Assembly: GCA_963720735.1 (NCBI GenBank)
Contig: CAVRGL010000001.1
Span: forward strand, 248,001 to 312,000
Source of the DNA: JBBRHQ01 sp963720735
GTDB taxonomy: Bacteria; Actinomycetota; Thermoleophilia; Solirubrobacterales; 70-9
Length of the DNA: 64,000 bases
Direction: 5' to 3'
Below are positions 42,080 through 51,526 of this stretch, piece after piece (position 1 is the first letter of the stretch; each line of letters begins with the position of its first letter). The notes beneath the pieces were generated by a model. It did not search any database and was not told where the DNA came from. It saw only the letters and a list, made by a program, of their open reading frames with translations. Made by a program: the position numbers and the translations under genes.

Positions 42080-44119
42080 TCAGCGGCGCAGGTCGCGGGG
42101 CCGGGGGGTGCCGACCGCCGGGTCCGGGGCCCGGTCCTGATCACGCGGGTCCTCGACCCGCATGTATTCGGGCACCACCCGGCAGAGGGCCTCGACGACC
42201 ACCGGGTCGAACTTTGTCCCGGCGCAGCGGCGCAGCTCGGCCACCGCCTCTTGGTGCGAGTGGGCGCCGTCGTAGGCGCGCTCGGTGCGCATCGCGTTGT
42301 AGGCGTCGCAGACGAAGACGATCCGCGAGCCGAGCGGGATCTCCTCCCCCGTCAGCCCGTCCGGGTAGCCCTCGCCGTCGATCCGCTCGTGGGTCGAGCG
42401 CACCACGGCGGCCACCGGCCCGAGGGCCGGGACGGAGGCGAGGATGCGCTCGCCGACCACCGTGTGGCGGCGCATGATCTCCCACTCGGACTCGCTCAAC
42501 GGGCCGGGCTTGCGGAGGACCGAGTCGGGCATCGCCATCTTGCCGATGTCGTGCAGCTCGGCGGCGCGGACGACGACGTCGCGCTCCTCGTTATCGAGGC
42601 CGAGCTCCTCGCCGACCAGCTGGGCAAGCCGGGCGACCGCGTGCAGGTGCTCGTCGAGCGTCGGCTCGCGCTCGGAGAGGATGCTGAGCAGGACGGCCCG
42701 CGCCTCGCGGGTCACCGAGCCGGGCCTTCCCTGCTTGTGGGCATACATCCTCTGGTCGGCGATGTGCAGTGCCTGCGAGGCGGTCTCGGCGTCCCGCCCG
42801 AGGGCGACGGCGCCGAACGAGGGGCGGATCGAGAAGCCGCTGCCACTGTCTGAGAGGGCCTCGCAGGCTCCCGCGACGATCGCCTGCTCCTTGAGCTCGT
42901 CGGTGCGCACGATCGCGCAGAACTCATCGCCACCGATCCGGTAGGCAGCTCCGTGCGGGGAGACGGTCGCCCTGAGGTTGGTGCCGAGCCGGCGCAGAAG
43001 GGTGTCCCCGGCCGGATGGCCGAAGGTGTCGTTGTAGCGCTTGAAGCCGTCGAGGTCGAAGAGGACCAGGCTGCGCAGCTTCCCGGCCTTCGCCTCCGCC
43101 ATCGTCTGATCGAGGTCCACCATCAGCTTGCGCCGGTTGCCGAGTCCGGTAAGGCCGTCGGTGAGGGCATCGCGCTGGCGGGCCTCGAGCAGGCGCTGGT
43201 TGTCTCGGAATGCCAGCGCGGTGCGGAGCACGACCAGGGCGATCGTCGCCGCGGCGAGCAGCACGGCGACCGGGGCGATCGTCGTGAACGCGGCTGCGCA
43301 GAGGAGCGCGAGCGCGAGCACGGCCGAGACCAGCGGGGCGATCACCCGGCGCGCGTCGTCGGCGCGGCGGGTCACCACCGGGCGGATCGGGAACAGGGTC
43401 GCCAGCCCGAGCAGAAGCGCCGAGGTCACGTACAGGGTGTCGACCGGGCTGCCCCGCTCGAAGCTGCCCGCGTTGGTCGCCTGCACGAGGGCGACGTTGC
43501 CTGCCGTGTTGACGAGGATCCCCGCCGAGATCAGCGCCCAGCAGCGTCCCGGGCGCCAACCCGTGAGGGCGATGCTGACCACGACCAGAGCGAGGATCGC
43601 GAGGTCGGCGAGGAGGAAGACGGCGGGCGGACCGGACTGCTCGATCGAGCCTCCCGAGGAGACCGGGAACAGCAGGCTGGCGGCGATCGAGGAGATCGCC
43701 AGGCCGCCGATCAGCCCGTCGAGCGCCAGGCCCTTGTGGAACCCGTCGATCCGCTCCCGGGCGAGCAGGACGAGCGTGACCGTTGCGAGGGCGAAGCTGA
43801 GCAGCAGCAGACCCTGGGTGAGCGTCGGGTAGGAGGCGGTGGGATCCGGCTCGGCGAGCCGGAAGGAGATCTCGGCGGCGACCCAGAGGACGACGCCCCC
43901 GGCGGCGGTCACCCAGGGAAGCGCCCTTCCCCCGCCGCGCCGCTCGCGGACGGCGCGCAGCGCGCAGCCGGCAGCGGCGAGGAGGAACAGCGAGCAGTAG
44001 AGCCAATCGGCGATCACGGTGTCGCTCCCCGGATCGGGGACGACCGCTCCGTTCACGGCGTGTACCGCGAGGCCGGCCGCGCCGAGCACCAGCAGGGAAG
44101 GCAGGAGTATTCGGGCCAC
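42080..44119 (-). CDS. Membrane GGDEF/HD-GYP protein (c-di-GMP turnover)
   Basis: 679 residues. The N-terminal 300 residues form about nine membrane helices (MASE-like sensor). The GGDEF domain follows (DALTDGLTGLGNRRKLMVDL; active-site RIGGDEFCAIV intact) and a C-terminal HD-GYP-type domain, with HDIGKMAMPDSVLRKPGPL and HERIDGEGYPDGLTGEEIP. It could make and break c-di-GMP. The usual HHE of HD-GYP is THE here (RSTHERIDG), so one metal ligand is missing. GTG start at 44117-44119. There is no tight neighbour, so it is probably an independent unit. Confidence 0.88.
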   Translation of the reverse strand: MARILLPSLLVLGAAGLAVHAVNGAVVPDPGSDTVIADWLYCSLFLLAAAGCALRAVRERRGGGRALPWVTAAGGVVLWVAAEISFRLAEPDPTASYPTLTQGLLLLSFALATVTLVLLARERIDGFHKGLALDGLIGGLAISSIAASLLFPVSSGGSIEQSGPPAVFLLADLAILALVVVSIALTGWRPGRCWALISAGILVNTAGNVALVQATNAGSFERGSPVDTLYVTSALLLGLATLFPIRPVVTRRADDARRVIAPLVSAVLALALLCAAAFTTIAPVAVLLAAATIALVVLRTALAFRDNQRLLEARQRDALTDGLTGLGNRRKLMVDLDQTMAEAKAGKLRSLVLFDLDGFKRYNDTFGHPAGDTLLRRLGTNLRATVSPHGAAYRIGGDEFCAIVRTDELKEQAIVAGACEALSDSGSGFSIRPSFGAVALGRDAETASQALHIADQRMYAHKQGRPGSVTREARAVLLSILSEREPTLDEHLHAVARLAQLVGEELGLDNEERDVVVRAAELHDIGKMAMPDSVLRKPGPLSESEWEIMRRHTVVGERILASVPALGPVAAVVRSTHERIDGEGYPDGLTGEEIPLGSRIVFVCDAYNAMRTERAYDGAHSHQEAVAELRRCAGTKFDPVVVEALCRVVPEYMRVEDPRDQDRAPDPAVGTPRPRDLRR

Positions 44120-44231
44120 GCCGTTTCATCGGTTGGGGCGATGGCGGGCTTGAGCAATACCCGCGAGCCTGCGAGAGTCGGCATCATCCGAGCCATCCCA
44201 CGAGTGCCGGGCAGGCCGGCGAGGAGGAGAG

Positions 44232-46022
44232 ATGGAAGCAAGCGTGACCAGTAGCGCCGCCGGGCCAGAGCTGCCCCCGGTCGAGCACACGATCGCCGAC
44301 ATCGCCACCCGCGCCGCGCGTAGCTTCGGTGAGGCGACCGCGATCCGCCACAAGGTCGCGGAGGGCGAGTGGCGCGAGGTCAGCTACGACGAGGTCGAGG
44401 TGATCGTGCGCGAGATCGCTCTCGGCCTGATCGACCTCGGGGTCGATCCCGGCGAACGGATCTGCATCCTCGCCGACACCTCTCCCGAATGGACCTACGC
44501 CTGCTTCGCCGTCTCGGCGGCCGGTGCCGTCGTAGTACCGATCTACCCGACCAACTCACCCAAGGAGTGCGAGTGGGTCGCGGGCAACTCCGGCGCCGTG
44601 ATGGCGATCTGCGAGAACGCCGCCCAGACCGCCAAGCTCGACCAGGTTCGCGACGGCCTGCCCGACCTGCGCCACGTGATCGGCTTCGCCGAAGCCGAGA
44701 TCACCCTCGAGGATCTGCGCGAGCGCGGCCGTGGTGGCGACCCGGCCGAGCTCGACCGGCGCGCCGGGGCCACCGGACTCGACGACCCGTGCGTGATCAT
44801 CTACACCTCGGGGACCACCGGACCGCCCAAGGGCTGCGTCCTCACCCACCTCAACTGCGCCTCGCTCGGGCCGATGATCCACGAGCTCGAGTTCATCGGC
44901 GACGACGAGGTCTCCTACCTCTTCCTGCCGCTGGCCCACGTCTTCGCCCAGACGGTCCAGGTGGGCTCCTTCGAGGTCGGGGCCACGATCGTCTACTTCG
45001 GCGGCGACACCAAGGCGGTGATCCCAGAGCTCGCGGAGACCCACCCGACCTACTTCCCCTCGGTCCCGCGGATCTTCGAGAAGCTCTACACCCTCGTCAC
45101 CTCGCAGGCCGAGCCGGGGCAGATCCAGGGCGCGGTCAAGCTCGGGTTGCGGGTGCGAGAGCTGGAGGCGGCGGGAGAGGAGGTCCCGGAGGACCTTCGC
45201 GCCGCCTACGAGGAGGCCGACGCTGCCCTGTTCTCAAAGGTGCGGGCGATCTTCGGCGGCGAGGTCCGCCGTGCGGTCAGCGGCGCCGCCCCGATCGCTC
45301 CGGAGATCCTCAGCTTCTTCCTCGCCGCGGGCGTGCCGGTGCTCGAGGGCTACGGGCTGACCGAGACCAACGGGGTGGGAACCGTCAACCGGCTCGAAGC
45401 CCAGAGAGTCGGGACGGTCGGCCAGCCGATGCCGGGGGTCGAGATCAGGGTCGCGGACGACGGCGAGGTGCTGATGCGGGGGCCGAACGTGTTCCGCGAG
45501 TACTGGGGCAACCCGGAGGCGACCGCGGAGGCCAAGGACCAGGACGGCTGGTTCCACACCGGCGACCTCGGCTCCCTCGACGAGGAGGGTTACCTGCGGA
45601 TCACCGGCCGCAAGAAGGACATCATCATCACCGCGGGCGGCAAGAACCTCACCCCCGCCAACATCGAGAACGATCTGAAGCAGTCGCGCTGGATCTCCCA
45701 GGCGATCATGCACGGCGACCGCCGGCCCTTCCCGACGGCGCTGATCACCCTCGACGAGGAGGAGATCGTGCTCTGGGCGGAGGAGCAGGGGCTGCCGGGG
45801 ACTGTCGCCGAGCTGGCGGCGGAGCCGCAGGTGATCGAGTTGATCCAGGTCGAGCTCGATCGCGCCAACGCGAACTACGCGCAAGTCGAGCAGATCAAGA
45901 AGTTCTTCATCCTCGAGCAGGACCTCTCACAGGAGGCCGGCGAGCTGACCCCGACCCTGAAGGTCAAGCGCAACGTGATCAACGAGCGCTACGCGGAGCG
46001 CTTCGAAGCGCTCTACGGCTAG
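44232..46022 (+). CDS. Long-chain fatty-acid-CoA ligase (FadD type)
   Basis: AMP-forming acyl-CoA synthetase, 596 residues. P-loop-like IIYTSGTTGPPKGCVLTH, ATP motif GYGLTETNGVG, GWFHTGDLGSLDEEGYLRIT and RKKDIIITAGGKNLTPANIE are complete. These, and the overall length, place it with the FadD15/long-chain branch. ATG at 44232 with GGAGGAGAG upstream. It would supply acyl-CoA for WS/DGAT and the acyltransferase further along, which is inferred because they are not in one operon. The 3' end overlaps the convergent TolB-like gene by 4 bases. Confidence 0.92.
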   Translation: MEASVTSSAAGPELPPVEHTIADIATRAARSFGEATAIRHKVAEGEWREVSYDEVEVIVREIALGLIDLGVDPGERICILADTSPEWTYACFAVSAAGAVVVPIYPTNSPKECEWVAGNSGAVMAICENAAQTAKLDQVRDGLPDLRHVIGFAEAEITLEDLRERGRGGDPAELDRRAGATGLDDPCVIIYTSGTTGPPKGCVLTHLNCASLGPMIHELEFIGDDEVSYLFLPLAHVFAQTVQVGSFEVGATIVYFGGDTKAVIPELAETHPTYFPSVPRIFEKLYTLVTSQAEPGQIQGAVKLGLRVRELEAAGEEVPEDLRAAYEEADAALFSKVRAIFGGEVRRAVSGAAPIAPEILSFFLAAGVPVLEGYGLTETNGVGTVNRLEAQRVGTVGQPMPGVEIRVADDGEVLMRGPNVFREYWGNPEATAEAKDQDGWFHTGDLGSLDEEGYLRITGRKKDIIITAGGKNLTPANIENDLKQSRWISQAIMHGDRRPFPTALITLDEEEIVLWAEEQGLPGTVAELAAEPQVIELIQVELDRANANYAQVEQIKKFFILEQDLSQEAGELTPTLKVKRNVINERYAERFEALYG

Positions 46023-47395
46023 CGGATCGGGCCCCGCTCGAAGACGTCGAAGTCCACGCCGGAGTCGCCGCCGGTGAACTTCCCCTGCGAGGAGAAGGCG
46101 ATCCAGTGACCGTCGGCCGAGAGTGCCGGCAGCTGGTGCGAGAAACCGTCGACCTGCTTGCGCTTCGTGGTGACGGAGGCCCTGATCGTCTTCTTGGCCT
46201 TGCGGTCGCGGACGTAGATGTCCCGGAAGAGGTTGGTATCCGAAGGGACGAGCTGTGCGTAGGACTCGAAGGCGACCCGCTGGCCGTCCCCCGAGATCGC
46301 CGACGGGGCGTCGATCCCGCTGTTGTCGCTGGACTCGTCGCCGTTCGTCTTCAGGCTAACCCGGGCGATTGCCCCGCTCGCCAGGTTCTTGATGTAGACG
46401 TCATAGCGGTTGTTGGTGTCACCGGTGACGAAGGGTCCGGCCTCGTCAGCGCTGAAGGCGACGAAACGCCCGTTCCCGGAAACGGCCGGGTACTTGTTCG
46501 TCTGGTTGTTGGTCGGGTTCGCCTCGCTCCCGTCGGCCTTCAGGCTCACCCTGACGGTGGTGCCCTGCTTGACATTGCGGGCATAGACGTCGGTGTCGCC
46601 GAAGAAACCGTAGTCGGTCTGCGGGGTCATCGGACTGTCGGTGGACTCGTAGGCGACCACGTTGCCGTCGGCCGAGATGCTCGGGTTCTCGCTGGCGCCG
46701 AAACCGTAGATGTCCATCACGGACTGCGTGCCATCCGAGCGGATATCGACCCGGATCGTCTTCCCGGTCTTCATGTCGTGGCGGAAGACGTCGCTGATCC
46801 CGTTCGTGTCGGAGCCGACGAAGGGGCCGCCGGAGTCGAAGGCGACGAAGCGGCCGTTGCCCGAGATAGCCGGGTGGAGGCTGTCGTAGGGGATCTCGGA
46901 ACCGTTGGAGCGGACGCTGGCGCGCCTCACCTTGCCGGTCTTCATGTCCTTGACGTAGATGTCGTCCTTGCCGTTTCCGTCGCCCGGCACGAACGCTCCG
47001 GCGGCATGGAAGGCGACGAAGCGGCCGTCGTTGGAGATCGCGGAGTCGTTCGCAGCCCCGCCGGGCACCTGCTTGCCGTTCGACTTGACGCTGACCCGCC
47101 GGGTCTTGCCGGTCCGCCGGTCGTGGCGGAAGACGTCCTCGCTGGCGGAACCATCGCCCTTGGTGAACCTGCCGGTGGACTCGAAGGTGACGAAGCGGCC
47201 GTTGCCCGAGACCGCGCCGAAATCGTTGTCCGCGTTGACCTCGGTGCCGTTGGAGCGGACGGAGACCCGCTTGGTCGTTGTCTTCGGCTTGTGAGGCTTC
47301 GCCGTGACGATCGTCGCCAACCCGGCGGCGAGCAGAAGCGCCGCGAGTGCCAGCCCGATCCAGAGCCTTCCCCCATGTCCCGTTTCCCTGCGCAT
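46019..47395 (-). CDS. Exported TolB-like beta-propeller protein
   Basis: 458 residues with an N-terminal membrane/signal segment (LWIGLALAALLLAAGLATIV). The rest is seven to eight repeats of about 55 residues sharing RVSVxSNGxE...PAISGNGRFVAFxS...F..GDTNG..DVYVxDxxTGK, a PD40/TolB-like propeller. There is no peptidase or other catalytic domain. ATG at 47393-47395; the preceding GGGGAGCGAGAG is the ribosome site. Such proteins are common and numerous in Solirubrobacterales genomes. Converges with the acyl-CoA ligase. Confidence 0.82.
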   Translation of the reverse strand: MRRETGHGGRLWIGLALAALLLAAGLATIVTAKPHKPKTTTKRVSVRSNGTEVNADNDFGAVSGNGRFVTFESTGRFTKGDGSASEDVFRHDRRTGKTRRVSVKSNGKQVPGGAANDSAISNDGRFVAFHAAGAFVPGDGNGKDDIYVKDMKTGKVRRASVRSNGSEIPYDSLHPAISGNGRFVAFDSGGPFVGSDTNGISDVFRHDMKTGKTIRVDIRSDGTQSVMDIYGFGASENPSISADGNVVAYESTDSPMTPQTDYGFFGDTDVYARNVKQGTTVRVSLKADGSEANPTNNQTNKYPAVSGNGRFVAFSADEAGPFVTGDTNNRYDVYIKNLASGAIARVSLKTNGDESSDNSGIDAPSAISGDGQRVAFESYAQLVPSDTNLFRDIYVRDRKAKKTIRASVTTKRKQVDGFSHQLPALSADGHWIAFSSQGKFTGGDSGVDFDVFERGPIR

Positions 47396-47501
47396 CTCTC
47401 GCTCCCCAATAGAGGGTAGACGATTTGGCGCGGCCCGCAACCGGTGCGAGTATCGCGCTGTTCGAGCCGTTTCTCGTGCAGGAGGGGTTGGAGAGCGTTT
47501 G

Positions 47502-48439
47502 ATGCACCACCGGGGGAAGAAGACGATCGTGGCGACGCTCGCGACCGCAGCACTGGTGGGCGCGGGCTGCGGCTCGGGGGACGACGGCCAACAATCGCTC
47601 GACGAGCTGGCCACCTCGGCCGGGGGCATCTGCCAGCAGAGCGAGAAGAGGGCCGACGCCTTCGCCGACGATTGGGACTTCGGCGCCCCGCGAGACGCTT
47701 CCGCCGCCGAGTACTACATCGAGCAGCAGCGCCAGGTCTTGCTCGACGCCGACGCCAGGCTGCTTGACAGGACCGTGCGGCGACTGGAGGCGCTGAAGCC
47801 CGACGAGGATGCGCGGTCCGACATGAAGGAGTTCCTCGGCGCCCAGCGCGACTACGCCGACCAGTCCCAGGACCTGGCCGACTTCCAGGGCCGCGTCGCG
47901 GCGGAGCGCAACTACGGCGCCCGGGAGCTGCGCAAGCGCTTCGGCGACGCCTACGTGGCGGACGTCGACCGGGCTCGCGATGAGGCCGTCAGGACGGCCC
48001 ACAAGACCCTCGGCGGCAAGGCCGGGAAACGCTGTCCGCCGCGGCCGCCGAGCGAGGCCGTCTTCACCTTCCCGACCGTCGAGCAGGCATACCTGAGCCG
48101 GCTGCGCGGGCTCTACGAAGGGACGCTTGCGACAGTTCGGGCCCGGCAAGGTGCGCTCGAGCTTCCCCACACGGCTGCAGCTCACGAGATTGGTGCGTGG
48201 ACGGCTCGGCGGCTTCATCGACTATCCCTCGTTCCCCTGCTCGGGCAAGTGGGTCTTCGGCGGGTTCAAGGGTCGCCGCTTCTACTACAAGGAGACGATC
48301 ACCGACGGCCGTCGAGCACTGCGCCTCCGGCAGGGTCTCGATCAGGGTGGTCGACGACCACGTCGACTTCCGCTGGCGTAGCGACGGCGGCACGATCGAC
48401 GTAGTCGGCACGCTGACCCGCAACAGGAAGCCGGCGTAG
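47502..48439 (+). CDS. Lipoprotein of unknown function, two probable frameshifts
   Basis: Starts MHHRGKKTIVATLATAALVG, with the lipobox LVGAGCGSG (Cys lipidation) and a helical charged region (residues 30-190, e.g. QQRQVLLDADARLLDRTVRR). The C-terminal part continues in a second frame from about 48125 (RLGGFIDYPSFPCSGKWVFG, GRRFYYKETITDG) and in a third from about 48310 (CASGRVSIRVVDDHVDFRWR to the stop at 48439). All pieces have coding-like codons and the Cys pair FPCSG...EHCASG suits an exported disulfide domain, so I read this as one gene with two indels. ATG at 47502 has AGGAGGGG upstream. Confidence 0.62.
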
Positions 48440-48458
48440 CCCGGCTTCGCCTCACGGG

Positions 48459-49601
48459 CTAACGGTGCCGGCGCAGGTAGGCGCCTTTCTCCTTGCCGAC
48501 CACCTGCACCAGGTTCCCGAGGGCGATGTTGGCATCGACCAGGTGCAGCCCCCAGGTCGGGTCGGGCACCGGGGTCAGTGTCGGGGCGCCGCCGAGCGGG
48601 GTGATCTGCAGGACGTGGGCGCCTCCGGCCGCAGAGCAGGCGCCGCGATAACCGCCCTTCAGCTCGTACCACGGCGTGTTCACGTCCGGAGTCGGGGCCC
48701 CCACCGCGAGCGTCGCGTTGCCGATGATCGTCCCGGGAGCGAACGGCTCCGAGGGGAAGACCGAGTCGAGCTTCGCCGAGCCCCCTCCCAGTGCCGCCGG
48801 GTTGGCGCAGAGAACGTCGCGGTTCGGATTGCTGGAGATGCCGAAGATCGCGTTGGACGGGACCGGCGCGTCGAAGGTCGAGAAGGCGATCACGCACCCG
48901 GTCTGGCTGTCGGACCGGCAGGCACCGATGTGCTTGAAGTCGCCGCCGATCTTCTTGCCCTTGGCGACCTCGACGTTGCCGCCCATGAGGATCGCCGAGA
49001 TCAGCTTCTTGCGTACCCGGGGCTTCGGGTCGATCTGCTCGCTGACCAGCTTGTCGAGGTGGAAGGTCCCCTGCGAGTGGCCGATCAGCACCACGCCGCG
49101 GCCGTGGTTGAACTTCTTCAGGTAGGTCCGCCAGGCCTCGAGCACGTCTGAGTAGGCGATCTGCAGCCTTTTGGGGGTGAATCCGCCACCGCCCAGCAGC
49201 GCTGGGACGGTGACCTGCCTATACATCGGAGCGAAGACTCGGCATAGCCGCGAGTAGCGGGCCGCCTGGTAGAGGGCGATCGAGCGCTCCTCGGGGTCGA
49301 CGCTTCGCGTCGCGTTCGGCCCCATCTGGTCGCTGACGGTCGGGTAGACGTAGAAGCAGTCGATCTTCGGGTGCTTGGCCGGCTTCACGTTCTTGATCCC
49401 CTCGATCTCCCCCGTGGGTGAGATCTCGGTCGTCTTCAGGCTCGGCGCACACGGGTTGTCGGCCAGCCCCGGGCGGCAGAGCCACTTGGTGTTGGCGCCG
49501 GCGGCAGGTGGCAGCAGGACGATGCAGGCAAGCGCGCTCAGCGCTGCCGCGAATCCGAGAAGGAACCGCCTTCCGATGCCACGATCGATCACATAGGCCA
49601 T
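48459..49601 (-). CDS. Secreted DUF3089-type alpha/beta hydrolase
   Basis: 380 residues. Signal peptide (FLLGFAAALSALACIVLLPPAAGA) followed by FYVYPTVSDQ and the nucleophile elbow VVLIGHSQGTFHLDKLV; this architecture is the DUF3089 lipase-like family of actinobacteria. Eight or more Cys in the mature part (WLCRPG, NPCAPS, IDCFYV, RLCRVF, GACRSD, TGCVIAF) suggest disulfides. ATG at 49599-49601 with GAGGAGCCGGG just upstream. The substrate, probably an ester, is unknown. Converges with the lipoprotein gene. Confidence 0.8.
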   Translation of the reverse strand: MAYVIDRGIGRRFLLGFAAALSALACIVLLPPAAGANTKWLCRPGLADNPCAPSLKTTEISPTGEIEGIKNVKPAKHPKIDCFYVYPTVSDQMGPNATRSVDPEERSIALYQAARYSRLCRVFAPMYRQVTVPALLGGGGFTPKRLQIAYSDVLEAWRTYLKKFNHGRGVVLIGHSQGTFHLDKLVSEQIDPKPRVRKKLISAILMGGNVEVAKGKKIGGDFKHIGACRSDSQTGCVIAFSTFDAPVPSNAIFGISSNPNRDVLCANPAALGGGSAKLDSVFPSEPFAPGTIIGNATLAVGAPTPDVNTPWYELKGGYRGACSAAGGAHVLQITPLGGAPTLTPVPDPTWGLHLVDANIALGNLVQVVGKEKGAYLRRHR

Positions 49602-49648
49602 CCCGGCTCCTCTCGTCGAACACCCGCCGGCAGCGACTCTCCCGGCCG

Positions 49649-50497
49649 TCAATCCCTGAACACGGACCCTAGCGGTTCGGAGCGCACCGCCGGCGTCCCA
49701 GACTCGGCGGCCGCGGCGCCCGGGCCGAACCCGCGATAGAGCTCAGGCAGCAGGGTCGCCAGGTTCGCGTACTCCTCGGCGCAGTGGCGTGCCAGCAGCC
49801 GCGGGACCTCCGCCGGAAGGGCCCGGCGGCGAACGGCGGGCCGGGTCAGCGCCCACTGGGCGGGCCCGGCCAGGGGACCCGGCAGGTAGGGCCGAAGCGA
49901 ATCGCCGAGCCAGAAGCGGCTCTTCAGGACCACCCCTCGGTCCGCCGCGGCGAAGACGTGGACCATCGCGGTGTGCCGCACCCTGCGATCCTGATCGCCG
50001 GCGAGGCCGCAGATGATCGTCGCCACCCTCGGATCGCTCAGGTGGTCATCGGAGAAGCCGATCGCGCTCGGCCGGCAGAAGTCGATCCGCACCCTGACGT
50101 CGCCGAGGCCGAGATCCTCGACCGGGTAGTGGGTGGCATTCCAGTGGGCCTTGGCGCCGAGCGCCGGAGGAGGCTTCCAGCTGATGCCCTTGTGCGCGAT
50201 GGGGTGCCAGATCCGGTATCTCTCGGGAGAGCGCTGGTGCCAGTCGAACCACCAGTCCACCATCTCGCCGCTCACCTCCGGCATATCCGTCTCCACGGCG
50301 ACGTAGCCGACCCCGTCGGGCAAGATGCACCAGCCGGTGGGCGCGCCCGGCGCGGCCGGGTCCAGAAGCCGCTCGAGCTCGGATCGAGGCAGCGCCTCAT
50401 CAGCAGCGATCGCTCCGGACTCGACCGCCTCGAGCATGGCCGCATCTGGTGGCGTCATCGGTCGGCTCAGATAGTCCCGGACGGCATTCGCAGCCAT
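49649..50497 (-). CDS. PhlG/phloretin-hydrolase-like C-C hydrolase
   Basis: 282 residues resembling 2,4-diacetylphloroglucinol hydrolase (PhlG) and phloretin hydrolase, which cleave aromatic acyl C-C bonds at a zinc site. The conserved set is MVDWWFDWHQRSPERYRIWH, HPIAHKGISW and HYPVEDLG (His/Glu ligand candidates), then RPSAIGFSDDHLSDPRVATI. There is no signal peptide. It stands alone between the lipase-like and repeat-protein genes and no phloroglucinol synthesis genes (phlD) are nearby, so self-resistance is unlikely and catabolism of a plant phenolic is plausible. The assignment is from motif layout only. Confidence 0.62.
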   Translation of the reverse strand: MAANAVRDYLSRPMTPPDAAMLEAVESGAIAADEALPRSELERLLDPAAPGAPTGWCILPDGVGYVAVETDMPEVSGEMVDWWFDWHQRSPERYRIWHPIAHKGISWKPPPALGAKAHWNATHYPVEDLGLGDVRVRIDFCRPSAIGFSDDHLSDPRVATIICGLAGDQDRRVRHTAMVHVFAAADRGVVLKSRFWLGDSLRPYLPGPLAGPAQWALTRPAVRRRALPAEVPRLLARHCAEEYANLATLLPELYRGFGPGAAAAESGTPAVRSEPLGSVFRD

Positions 50498-50558
50498 GGC
50501 CGGGCGAGCCTATAGCGCCTCCTGACGCCCACGGGCGTAGGGCGCGCGGACCGCGGGT

Positions 50559-51449
50559 CTAGCTGTGCCGGGGCACGCAGTAGGCGTAGCCGGTGACCTT
50601 CGCCGAGCGCGAGTCGGAGATGCTCAGCGCCGAGACGGTCCAAGCGCGGCCGTGGGAGGCCCGCTTCGAGACGATCGCGCCGGAACCGGTCGCGTTCGCC
50701 GAAAGGTAGATGTTGCCGTCAAATCCCCCCGACAGCGCCCTCATCCGCCGCGGGCAGCGGATCTTGATCGACTTCAGATGCCCCTTGGTGGCAGTCGACG
50801 TGCGCTTGTGGCGCACCGAGATCCTCGGAGCGTCATCGAGGCAGAAGGCGTAGGAAATGAGCGTGCCCGGATGAGGATCGGAGCGATTGCCGTTGTCGTC
50901 CCCGACGTTGAACCCCTCGACCCGCCATTCGTTCAGGCCGACACGCTTCGAGGTGAGGGTGATCACCCTTGGGGAGGCGCTGGCGGAGAAGCCGGGGCTC
51001 GCGAACCCGCCCCCGACCACCCTGCTGCGGCCTGGGCATGTGGCAACCGCGACACCGGCGGACTGAGGTCCGACGAAGGTCTTGTACGAGGCCACCCGAA
51101 CCTTCCGCCCCGCGCGGGAGCAGTAGGCGATCGAGTTCAGCACACCGCTCTTGTCGCCGAAGTTGTAGCCGGTCGTGATCAGCTTGCGCTTGCCGACCCG
51201 CTTGGAACCGATCCGTGCAACTGCCGGGCCGTTGCTGCCCGGGGTGAAGCCGGGCGATCCGAAGCCGCCTGCGATCACGCCCGTGCCTCGCGGGCATCTG
51301 ACGGTCGCCGAACCGACCTTGTGGGAGCCGACCGTCACCTTGCCCGAGGCGCCGCCGCTGGCGAGGGCAACAGAGCTGCCGGCGAGCGCCGTCAGGCAGG
51401 CGCAGAGCGCGATCAACCGGGGGATCCGTATCTGTCTCGGGCTGAGCAT
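50559..51449 (-). CDS. Secreted protein of three Cys-pair repeats
   Basis: 296 residues with signal peptide (LIALCACLTALAGSSVALAS) then three related repeats of about 85-90 residues. Each begins with a Cys-Pro stretch (VRCPRGTGVIAGGFGSPGF, ATCPGRSRVVGGGFASPGF, IRCPRRMRALSGGFDG) and ends with YCxx or FCxx (IAYCSR, YAFCLDD, YAYCVPR), so each probably holds one disulfide. No domain name is known to me. Similar repeat proteins occur in Thermoleophilia. ATG at 51447-51449; the end is TAG at 50559-50561. Confidence 0.7.
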   Translation of the reverse strand: MLSPRQIRIPRLIALCACLTALAGSSVALASGGASGKVTVGSHKVGSATVRCPRGTGVIAGGFGSPGFTPGSNGPAVARIGSKRVGKRKLITTGYNFGDKSGVLNSIAYCSRAGRKVRVASYKTFVGPQSAGVAVATCPGRSRVVGGGFASPGFSASASPRVITLTSKRVGLNEWRVEGFNVGDDNGNRSDPHPGTLISYAFCLDDAPRISVRHKRTSTATKGHLKSIKIRCPRRMRALSGGFDGNIYLSANATGSGAIVSKRASHGRAWTVSALSISDSRSAKVTGYAYCVPRHS

Positions 51450-51526
51450 GGGATTCTCTATCGGCCGGCGGCTGGCGCAACTTGAGCGGCAAGGGCGCCC
51501 CGCTCGCGGCGCTCTACCCTGGAGGA

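Noticed and set aside
44369..47419. 1016-codon open frame on the plus strand spanning the acyl-CoA ligase and the TolB-like gene
   Set aside because: It crosses two well supported genes on opposite strands, is Arg/Gly-rich and has no domain. Long shadow frames are expected in DNA of this GC content.
46446..48218. 590-codon minus-strand open frame across the TolB-like and lipoprotein genes
   Set aside because: Different frame from the repeat protein and opposite to the lipoprotein, Arg/Gln-rich throughout; a shadow.
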